DNA of 64,000 nt. Origin: Nitrosospira sp. Nl5 (lineage in GTDB: Bacteria; Pseudomonadota; Gammaproteobacteria; Burkholderiales; Nitrosomonadaceae). Below the pieces are notes generated by a model that saw nothing but the letters and a program-made list of their open reading frames with translations, had not been told where the DNA came from and made no database searches. How positions within the stretch are numbered: the first letter of the stretch is position 1; each line of letters begins with the position of its first letter. Shown piece by piece: positions 57,514 through 64,000 of the stretch. The position numbers and the translations under genes were made by a program. The DNA lies in contig NZ_FMVQ01000013.1 in NCBI RefSeq assembly GCF_900102495.1, positions 1-64,000 on the forward strand, written 5' to 3'.

Positions 57514-57930
57514 ATGAATTTTCAGCGAGGCAGACAAAAGGAAGAGCCGGAAATTAATCTCGTGCCAATGATCGACGTATTGCTCGTCATCCTTATTTTC
57601 CTGATGATTACCACGACTTACTCGCGATTCTCCGAACTTGAAATCAGTTTGCCCCAAGCGGCGTCCGACAAGCCCGCTGACCGGCCTAATGTCATAGATG
57701 TTTCGGTAAGCGCCGTCGGGAGCTATACGGTAAATCGGACTTCCATCAACTCCTCCAGCGCTGAAGGACTTAGCAATGAATTACGCGCCGCAGCGGGGGA
57801 CCGGCCTGATCCGGTAATCGTCATCAATGCGGATGCGGCGGCTACGCATCAGTCCGTTATCACGATTATGGAAGCCGCGCGTATGGCGGGATACAATCAC
57901 ATTACTTTCATGGCCAAGAATCCGGAATAA
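57514..57930 (+). CDS. Second ExbD/TolR-family protein
   Basis: This 138-residue protein has a membrane segment at about 18-38 with the proton-carrying Asp (NLVPMIDVLLVILIFLMI) and a periplasmic domain. No clear ribosome site precedes the ATG. It acts with the ExbB-like protein at 56736. Confidence 0.92.
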   Translation: MNFQRGRQKEEPEINLVPMIDVLLVILIFLMITTTYSRFSELEISLPQAASDKPADRPNVIDVSVSAVGSYTVNRTSINSSSAEGLSNELRAAAGDRPDPVIVINADAAATHQSVITIMEAARMAGYNHITFMAKNPE

Positions 57931-58068
57931 GCACGCCTCTGGCGGGGTAGCACGTCGGCTGGGCGGAGGAATACGGTAAAATGGAGTTGCTGATAAAGTA
58001 TGGCCAATGTGTGCAAAATTTGATCTCCAACGAGTTGAAGCGACTATTAAATTTGAGGTAACAAATCC

Positions 58069-58248
58069 ATGGACGCAAAACTGCTCGATATTCTGGTATG
58101 CCCGCTGTGCAAGGGGCCGCTGCTTTACAGAAAATCTGAAAATGAACTGATTTGCAAGGGAGATCGCTTGGTTTTCCCTATCAGGGACGGGATTCCGGTA
58201 ATGCTGGAAGACGAGGCACGAAGGCTTTCCCCCGAAGAAGAAGTTTAA
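58069..58248 (+). CDS. ycaR: Trm112-like small zinc protein (YcaR)
   Basis: This 59-residue protein starts [18 protein letters not shown] and has Cys11, Cys14 and Cys29, though the fourth cysteine of some members is missing. GAGGT lies nine bases before the ATG. The family activates methyltransferases in eukaryotes; its bacterial role is unclear. It usually sits between lpxK and kdsB, neither of which is here. Confidence 0.88.
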   Translation: MDAKLLDILVCPLCKGPLLYRKSENELICKGDRLVFPIRDGIPVMLEDEARRLSPEEEV

Positions 58249-58404
58249 TTAAGGAAGGTGCGTAGCCAGGGAATGTAAAAAACGGATATCTTGCGATGTT
58301 CTGCCAACAACGGGTATTGAATACCGGACCGGATACCGCACCCGCTTCGGGCCTTTGGAAATCATGCGGTCTTCAGTCATGTCCGCCACACATGGCCCGA
58401 TCAC

Positions 58405-58632
58405 TTATTTCTTTTTCATGTAAAACATGAACTCCCCAGCTGTTTCTGATGAGGATAGCAATTCGTTACCCGTCTGATCAGCAAAGACCTCGAAATCAAT
58501 CACTGCCCCGGGGTCTGTGGCGATGATTCTCAATATCTGGCCGGTAGTCATATCTACCAGAGATTTTTTAGTGCGCAGGATAGGTAGCGGACAGTTCAAG
58601 CCACGCACATCCAGTTCTTTATCACAGTGCAT
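58405..58632 (-). CDS. tusA: Sulfurtransferase TusA
   Basis: This 75-residue sulfur carrier has the active Cys14 in GLNCPLPILRTKK. It takes part in tRNA thiolation or cytoplasmic sulfur transfer. The ATG at 58632 has AAGGAG eight bases upstream; a longer frame lacks this signal. Confidence 0.92.
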   Translation of the reverse strand: MHCDKELDVRGLNCPLPILRTKKSLVDMTTGQILRIIATDPGAVIDFEVFADQTGNELLSSSETAGEFMFYMKKK

Positions 58633-58888
58633 GCGTATACTCCTTGATCGCGGATTTAACAATTATCATGTCAAATATAGCAAGGTGCTTTTTTGAGGGT
58701 TACGCCACACTTTACCTATTCCACATAAACACGGAAATACATAAATATAGAACCGGCATGGGGAGCAAGATTTAAGACCGGTTAGCATGACGTATTCCCT
58801 TCGAAACAAAAATAACGACTGAAATCCTTGCGATGATGCCGCTGGGCCGAGAATCAAACCACGCTTTATTCATTACCGTCAAATCACC

Positions 58889-60121
58889 ATGCCCGTCAAC
58901 TTAACGCCTCCACTACCCGAACAACTGATTACCATACAAGGCGTATCCCTCGGCATCGCAGAAGCCGGAATCAAGAAACCCGGCCGCAAGGATTTGCTCT
59001 TAATTGTGCTGGACGAAGGCGCAAAGGTTGCCGCTGTGTTTACGCAAAACGATTTTTGCGCGGCGCCGGTATTAGTCGCTAAAGAACATCTTTCAAATCC
59101 GGACTCTCCGATCCGCGCATTAATCATCAATACCGGCAACGCGAATGCTGGCACAGGTGAGGAAGGGATTGCGCGCACCCGCGCTACCTGTATCGAGCTG
59201 GCCCAACTGCTCGGTTGTAGCAGCAGCCAGGTATTGCCGTTTTCTACCGGTGTGATTATGGAGCTGCTGCCACTGGAAAAAATTGTCGCAGCCTTGCCCC
59301 TAGCGGTAGCCGACCTACAGCCTGACAACTGGTTTGCTGCCTCTCAGGCAATCATGACGACGGATATTGTACCGAAGGCCGTATCGAAGCGCATCACACT
59401 CGACGGCACAACCGTCACCATTACAGGCATTGCCAAGGGCTCCGGAATGATTCGTCCAGACATGGCGACAATGTTGAGTTACATCGCAACCGATGCGGCT
59501 TTGAGCCAGCCGTTACTGGAGGAAATCGTGCGGCACGCGGCGGAAAATTCGTTCAACCGCATCACGGTGGATGGCGATACTTCAACCAACGACGCTTTCA
59601 TTCTGATTGCCACGGGCCGTGCCGGCAATTCGACTATCATTGATAAAGCAAGTACTGGATTTGTGGCATTGCAAGATTCAATAACGGAGGTTGCGGCGCA
59701 GCTTGCGCAAGCGATTGTGCGCGATGGGGAAGGCGCGACCAAATTCATCACCATTCGAATTGAGGGCGGCAAGACATTGGGCGAATGCGCCAAGGTGGGA
59801 TATGCCATTGCACATTCACCCCTGGTTAAGACCGCTTTTTTCGCATCCGATCCAAATCTGGGGCGGATACTTGCGGCCATTGGTAACGCTGGCCTGGACG
59901 AACTTGATGTAAACAGGCTGCAACTCTATCTGGATGACGTGCTGGTTGCGGAAAATGGCGGCAGAGCGCACGCCTACCGCGAACAGGACGGCCAGCGGGT
60001 GATGAGGCAATCTGAAATCACTGTACGCGTTGCGCTTAACAGGGGAGAAACGTCCACCACAATATGGACGTGTGATCTGTCATATGATTACGTGAAGATC
60101 AATGCGGATTATCGAAGCTGA
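58889..60121 (+). CDS. argJ: Ornithine acetyltransferase/N-acetylglutamate synthase
   Basis: This 410-residue enzyme recycles acetyl groups in arginine synthesis and cleaves itself into two chains. The nucleophile after cleavage is Thr194 in PDMATMLS, with GSGMIRP just before it. NTGNANAG (81-88) is a conserved block. Bifunctional activity cannot be told from sequence. argJ lies 16 kb from the other arg genes here. Confidence 0.95.
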   Translation: MPVNLTPPLPEQLITIQGVSLGIAEAGIKKPGRKDLLLIVLDEGAKVAAVFTQNDFCAAPVLVAKEHLSNPDSPIRALIINTGNANAGTGEEGIARTRATCIELAQLLGCSSSQVLPFSTGVIMELLPLEKIVAALPLAVADLQPDNWFAASQAIMTTDIVPKAVSKRITLDGTTVTITGIAKGSGMIRPDMATMLSYIATDAALSQPLLEEIVRHAAENSFNRITVDGDTSTNDAFILIATGRAGNSTIIDKASTGFVALQDSITEVAAQLAQAIVRDGEGATKFITIRIEGGKTLGECAKVGYAIAHSPLVKTAFFASDPNLGRILAAIGNAGLDELDVNRLQLYLDDVLVAENGGRAHAYREQDGQRVMRQSEITVRVALNRGETSTTIWTCDLSYDYVKINADYRS

Positions 60122-60176
60122 CAATTAACGAATCCATAAATTGGCCAACGAACAGGGCAAACATCAAAAACAAGTA

Positions 60177-60259
60177 GCGGTTGCATCGTGCACAACTAGC
60201 CCCGTCCACTTCGACCAGTGGCCCATTCGAGGCTAGTGCGAGCAGGCTGACACAACCGC
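60177..60259. terminator. Nested triple-stem structure between convergent genes
   Basis: Three stems are nested: GCGGTTG with CAACCGC (60177-60183/60253-60259), ACTAGCC with GGCTAGT (60195-60201/60231-60237) and CCACT with AGTGG (60206-60210/60217-60221). It lies between argJ and the EF-hand gene. No T tract follows, so a terminator or processing role is only plausible. Confidence 0.4.
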
Positions 60260-60273
60260 CAACGAAAACTCCC

Positions 60274-60807
60274 TTATTGACCCATCGGCCTCATATGGGG
60301 GAAATCACGGTCGACCTCCTCGCCCGCGCCGTATTCACGCTCGCGTTTTACTGTTAATCCTTCCTCATCCCTTAAATTACGGTCATCGGATCCGTAGGAG
60401 CTACGTTTCTGGCCATGCCCATAACCGTGCTTCTTTCTCATTTTGTTGGCTTCATCTTTATCGATGTACCCATCTCCGTTGGCGTCCATTTTTTCGAACA
60501 TGATTTGGCCATGGCGCGCGTGTTCTTCCTTGCTCACTCGACCATCATTGTCGGTGTCAGCCATGGACATTCCACATCGGCCCTCACCGTACTTCTTGTC
60601 TTGACCCTTTTCACCATATGCGTCTTTCTTGTCACCATACTTGTCACCGTGGTCGTGGTGCCCGGCCACCATGTAGCCTTTACCCAGAGATTGTGTGGTA
60701 AAAGGGCTTTCGTTCGCGGACGCAATCGGTGCGGTGCCTAGCGTAGCGGCGAAGGCAGATCCGATTGCGAGAGAAATCATCGATTTTTTGCTGGGCATAT
60801 TGTTCAT
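60274..60807 (-). CDS. Secreted EF-hand protein with single EGRCG motif
   Basis: This 177-residue protein has a signal peptide (about 1-32) and a His/Asp/Lys/Gly-rich stretch (49-75). Its only cysteine is Cys78 in YGEGRCGM. Two EF-hand loops follow, at 84-95 (DTDNDGRVSKEE) and 108-119 (DANGDGYIDKDE). The signal peptide plus ESPF...SLGKGYMVA plus EGxCG pattern resembles HvfA-type copper-binding precursors modified by MNIO (DUF692) enzymes. AAGGAG lies eight bases before the ATG. It interrupts the common argJ-ATPase-MutT order and no MNIO gene is nearby. It could simply be a calcium-binding protein. Confidence 0.75.
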   Translation of the reverse strand: MNNMPSKKSMISLAIGSAFAATLGTAPIASANESPFTTQSLGKGYMVAGHHDHGDKYGDKKDAYGEKGQDKKYGEGRCGMSMADTDNDGRVSKEEHARHGQIMFEKMDANGDGYIDKDEANKMRKKHGYGHGQKRSSYGSDDRNLRDEEGLTVKREREYGAGEEVDRDFPHMRPMGQ

Positions 60808-61157
60808 AATATCTTCTCCTTAATGTTTTACTTGGTTTTTGGTAATAAACCTGAGAAAAAGCGCTTGCCGAGTTGTTACGCCGAGGAAAAATAGATACCC
60901 TTGCCGGACGCTGACGTAACATACCAAATCATCCCTTTTCGGGCTCAGCAGTTCCGTACGATAGCGCACATAAAGAAGACGCGGTGCAGTTTAATCCGTG
61001 ATTTCCCTGTAAAGAAGCGAAATGTCAAAGTACACGGATTGAACGATTATGCCGAACAAGATTATGTTGTTAACAATATCACGTAATGCGCGACAGACCG
61101 GCAAAATGATGGCCGTCAATCCGTTACACATGTTTTTTAGTAGCCGCTATTGATGCT

Positions 61158-62036
61158 ATGAACGACTGGCCCACACTCTACATTCGCGCCGAGACGTTGC
61201 TTTCCCGGCTGGAGGGAATACTGTCCGCCGAACAGCCGACCCCCGACTGGAATGCCGCTGTTGCATTCCGCTGGCGAAAACACGGTCCTGCAGGATCTAT
61301 ACAGCCCATCATCCACCCACATCGGATCACGCTCGATGTATTGCGAGGCATTGAGGACCAAAAAGAGCTCATAGACCGGAATACCCATCAATTCGTGCAG
61401 GGTTATCCAGCCAATAATGTACTGCTTACGGGTGCGCGTGGTACGGGCAAGTCATCGCTGGTAAAAGCAATGCTTAACAAGTATGCGGCTTCGGGATTAC
61501 GTTTAATCGAAGTGGAAAAGCATAATCTCACCGATCTGCACGATATTGTTGAGCAGATCCATCAACGGCCGGAACGCTTCATCCTGTACTGTGATGATTT
61601 ATCGTTCGAATCCGATGAGCCTGGCTATAAGGCGTTGAAGGTGGTACTGGATGGTTCCATTGCCACGGCCTCCGAGAACGTGCTGGTTTACGCCACTTCC
61701 AATCGCCGCCACCTGATGCCTGAGTTTATGCAGGATAACCTGGATACCAGACACGCCGGTGGCGAAATCCATCCGAGTGAGTCGGCGGAAGAAAGAATTT
61801 CGTTATCCGAACGTTTCGGTCTATGGCTGTCATTCTACCCCTTCGATCAAGATCAATACCTGGATGTCGTCAGCCAATGGCTCACCTATTTCGGTGTCAA
61901 GGAAATAACTCTCCCGGTACGCCAGGCGGCGCTGCAGTGGGCGCTGGGGCGTGGTTTCCGGAGCGGACGCGTCGCGTGGCAGTTTGCGCGTGACTGGGCG
62001 GGAAAACAGAAAGCAGACGCCGGCGGAGAGCGGTAA
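61158..62036 (+). CDS. DUF815-family AAA ATPase
   Basis: This 292-residue P-loop ATPase has Walker A GARGTGKSS at 92-100 and a Walker B-like ILYCDDLSFE near 133-142. Family members are conserved beside argJ and mutT in betaproteobacteria; their role is unknown to me. No clear ribosome site precedes the ATG. It is followed 15 bases later by the Nudix gene. Confidence 0.88.
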   Translation: MNDWPTLYIRAETLLSRLEGILSAEQPTPDWNAAVAFRWRKHGPAGSIQPIIHPHRITLDVLRGIEDQKELIDRNTHQFVQGYPANNVLLTGARGTGKSSLVKAMLNKYAASGLRLIEVEKHNLTDLHDIVEQIHQRPERFILYCDDLSFESDEPGYKALKVVLDGSIATASENVLVYATSNRRHLMPEFMQDNLDTRHAGGEIHPSESAEERISLSERFGLWLSFYPFDQDQYLDVVSQWLTYFGVKEITLPVRQAALQWALGRGFRSGRVAWQFARDWAGKQKADAGGER

Positions 62037-62051
62037 GAAATTCCTTTCGCC

Positions 62052-63008
62052 ATGCTTCCTCCCTCTGATACCGTTGAAGTCGCCGTCGCGGTCATTACCC
62101 GGCCTGATGGCGCCTTCCTCCTGGCGCGCCGGCCCGAAGGCAAACCTTATGCCGGGTACTGGGAGTTTCCCGGCGGCAAGGTGAAACCGGGTGAATCGCT
62201 GCTGCAAGCGCTCAGGCGCGAGTTGCTGGAAGAACTGGGCGTATCTGTTGAGCATGCCTATCCATGGATCACCCGAACGTTTACCTATCCTCACGCTACC
62301 GTACGGCTTTGTTTTTATCGTGTCCTGGAATGGCATGGGGAGCCATACCCTCGTGAAAATCAAGAGTTGTCGTGGCAATTTGCAGACAATGTCGAGGCTC
62401 AACCGATGCTGCCGGCAAATGCGCCAGTGCTGCGGGCGGCTGGTCTCTCGCCGGTTTATGCAATCACAAATGCCACGGAATTGGGAACGAAAGCTTCATT
62501 AATGCAGATGGAACATGCGTTGCGCAAGGGATTACGGCTGATTCAGGTACGGGAAAAAGATATGGCGAAGACGGCGTTGCATGGCTTTGCAAGTGAAATG
62601 GTTACAGTTGCCCACCATTATGGCGCCAAAGTAATGGTAAGCGGGAATGTCGACTTGTCCCGTGAAATCGGAGCGGATGGCGTTCATTTTCCGTCAGCAC
62701 AGCTGTTCAATCTTGTGAAGCGCCCGGATATCGAATTGTGTGGCGCATCCTGTCACAATGCGGAGGAGCTTTTCCGAGCCGAGCAACTGGGGATGAGTTT
62801 TGCTGTTCTTGCGCCGGTGCTGCCGACACTGAGCCACCCTCAATCTTCAACGTTAGGGTGGCGGAAATTTGCCGCGCTCATCCGCAATTGCTCGATCCCG
62901 GTCTATGCGCTCGGCGGATTGCACCCCGAAGATCTCATCACGGCCTGGAAACATGGTGGCCATGGCATCGCCATGATGCGAGGTATTGCGCAGGTTGCCG
63001 ATGCATGA
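62052..63008 (+). CDS. mutT: Nudix (MutT-type) hydrolase fused to ThiE-like domain
   Basis: This 318-residue protein has an N-terminal Nudix domain with the full box from Gly42 (Glu48, Arg56-Glu57, Glu60-Glu61), as in 8-oxo-dGTP pyrophosphatase. A C-terminal thiamine-phosphate-synthase-like barrel spans about 134-318. The ThiE part keeps IQVREKD but has SGN in place of the usual INDR-type loop and GVHFPS where GVHLGQ is usual, so thiamine synthesis is doubtful. Such fusions are common in proteobacteria. Confidence 0.9.
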   Translation: MLPPSDTVEVAVAVITRPDGAFLLARRPEGKPYAGYWEFPGGKVKPGESLLQALRRELLEELGVSVEHAYPWITRTFTYPHATVRLCFYRVLEWHGEPYPRENQELSWQFADNVEAQPMLPANAPVLRAAGLSPVYAITNATELGTKASLMQMEHALRKGLRLIQVREKDMAKTALHGFASEMVTVAHHYGAKVMVSGNVDLSREIGADGVHFPSAQLFNLVKRPDIELCGASCHNAEELFRAEQLGMSFAVLAPVLPTLSHPQSSTLGWRKFAALIRNCSIPVYALGGLHPEDLITAWKHGGHGIAMMRGIAQVADA

Positions 63009-63084
63009 AAACGATCTTGCCAGGATTACCAGGATGACGTTTGGCGATAGCCGGTCTTAATAGCCTTAACGCTGATAACCACCC

Positions 63085-63282
63085 CTACTTCTCGTCTTGT
63101 GACGTTCCATCTTCCTGGCTTTCCGGATCGTTTTTCGTATCCGGGATACGGTAAGATTCTGTCGCCCACTGTCCCAGATCGATCATTTTGCAGCGCTCCG
63201 AACAAAATGGGCGCCAAGGATTTGCGGTGTTCCAGACAACGATCTTGCCGCACTGGGGACAATTTACAATAGGCTGTTTCAT
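63085..63282 (-). CDS. yacG: DNA gyrase inhibitor YacG
   Basis: This 65-residue zinc protein has four cysteines in NCPQCGK and FCSERCK, followed by an acidic tail. YacG binds GyrB and inhibits gyrase in E. coli. I choose the ATG at 63282 rather than a TTG five codons upstream. It is convergent with the Nudix gene. Confidence 0.92.
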   Translation of the reverse strand: MKQPIVNCPQCGKIVVWNTANPWRPFCSERCKMIDLGQWATESYRIPDTKNDPESQEDGTSQDEK

Positions 63283-63644
63283 AGGCTGCAAATCCAAACC
63301 CTTGAGGTGCTCCTGCTATTTATGACATGGCGCACAAGTTTCCCAACTGACTTTGTTATCGCTCATGATACACACATGGCCGGTATACCAGCGCGTTGCA
63401 AAAAATCCTACAGGCCAGGATAAAAAATTTGCGTGCGATGCCTGTATGAATAAACCAGCCGATCCGGAAAACGGATCGTGTATCATGCGTCGCTGATTCC
63501 ATAGCTGTACCCAGAGGAAATTCCAGCGCCCAATCAACGTGTTTTGTCATGGATGTTTATTTTCTAATACATATTATGATAAAATGGTTAAGTTTTTGTA
63601 CAAGTTTTTTACAACTTTCGGTTTGAAAAACGGCACTGCAAAAT
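63283..63644. other. Intergenic region yacG/petA
   Basis: No supported gene is visible in 362 bases. A hairpin CGATCCG-GAAAA-CGGATCG lies near 63461-63479 without a T tract. The AT-rich stretch 63550-63600 probably holds the petA promoter. A minus-strand frame ends in CAPCHK, resembling a haem motif, but it is too short to call. Confidence 0.4.
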
Positions 63645-64000
63645 ATGGCATATATGGATAAAAAAAAAGAAATGAATAGCAGGAGGCGGTTTCTTATCAC
63701 CGCAACTTCCATTGCGGGCGGGATCGCAAGCGCAGCGGTGGCCACTCCCTTTGTACTGAGCATGATGCCCAGCGAGCGAGCCAAAGCCGCAGGAGCCCCG
63801 GTAGAGGTTGATATCAGCAAGCTTGAGCCCGGCATGCTGCTACTGGTGGAGTGGCGCGGCAAGGTAGTATGGATATTGGATCGTACTCCCGAGATGCTGG
63901 CAAACCTGAAGAAGCTTGAGGAACAACTGGCGGATCCAAAATCGGAGAAAGACCAGCAACCTCAATATGCGCAGAACGAAACACGCTCGATCAAACCGGA
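63645..64000 (+). CDS. petA: Ubiquinol-cytochrome c reductase Rieske subunit (5' part)
   Basis: The first 118 codons are present; the gene runs off the right edge. A twin-arginine signal (SRRRFLITATS) precedes a membrane helix (IAGGIASAAVATPFVLSMM), then the VEVDISKLEPGMLLLVEWRG strand typical of proteobacterial Rieske proteins. The iron-sulfur cysteines lie beyond the window. Met1, Met4 and Met10 are possible starts. It encodes the bc1 complex Fe-S protein, with petB/petC expected downstream. Confidence 0.93.
   Translation, partial: MAYMDKKKEMNSRRRFLITATSIAGGIASAAVATPFVLSMMPSERAKAAGAPVEVDISKLEPGMLLLVEWRGKVVWILDRTPEMLANLKKLEEQLADPKSEKDQQPQYAQNETRSIKP

Noticed and set aside
63316-63366. Minus-strand frame ending CAPCHK, a haem-like CxxCH
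   Set aside because: Only 16 codons follow the nearest ATG and the upstream sequence does not look like a cytochrome; one motif is not enough.

Overview
The window looks like chromosomal housekeeping DNA from a betaproteobacterium of the Nitrosomonadales, most likely an ammonia oxidiser of the Nitrosospira/Nitrosomonas type. This is inferred from remembered gene order and protein character (YceD-rpmF-plsX-fabHDG-acpP-fabF, glnE-yhdP-nitrilase-tldD, argJ-ATPase-MutT/ThiE-yacG, a malate thiokinase pair near a malyl-CoA lyase); no database search was possible. I saw no rRNA, tRNA, CRISPR array, prophage or intact transposase.

Layout: 1-860 holds a truncated secreted-protein gene, a short coupled ORF and a small membrane protein. 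911-4295 encodes a succinyl-CoA-synthetase-like pair (probable malate-CoA ligase) and a malyl-CoA lyase-like enzyme. gshA follows, then a long minus-strand fatty acid/phospholipid block (mltG, fabF, acpP, fabG, fabD, fabH, plsX, rpmF, yceD). A Maf-type pyrophosphatase, an RsmI-like methylase, sppA, rluC and the RNase E gene come next. 21-36 kb carries a low-molecular-weight phosphatase, a phosphohexomutase, a zinc-finger protein, ilvE, glnE, yhdP, a nitrilase-family amidase, tldD and a sigma factor/DUF3619/DUF3106/RDD group. 36.8-39.8 kb is a thioredoxin-like/TonB/ExbB/ExbD/FecR-like cluster. 41-47 kb is arginine metabolism (argG, argF, argD and an Orn/Lys/Arg decarboxylase). 47-58 kb has rpsT, murJ, mlaA, htpX, dsbB, rlmL, xseA, a second ExbBD pair, a Trm112-like protein and TusA. 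58.9-64 kb has argJ, an EF-hand protein with one EGRCG motif, an AAA ATPase, a MutT/ThiE fusion, yacG and the start of the Rieske subunit gene.

Functionally the genes cover lipid and envelope synthesis, RNA turnover, arginine/polyamine metabolism, energised outer-membrane transport and redox homeostasis. The least ordinary material is intergenic: a MITE-like element before yhdP, a nested inverted-repeat element between rlmL and dsbB, a degenerate relative before xseA, a ~45-bp motif in four intergenic gaps, a 38-bp perfect palindrome, and a DnaA-box cluster before exbB2. The most interesting protein is the single-cysteine EGRCG/EF-hand protein, which resembles precursors of MNIO-modified copper-binding peptides but has no modifying enzyme nearby. 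Several genes start with TTG (mtkA, fabF, plsX, maf, yhdP and possibly rluC).
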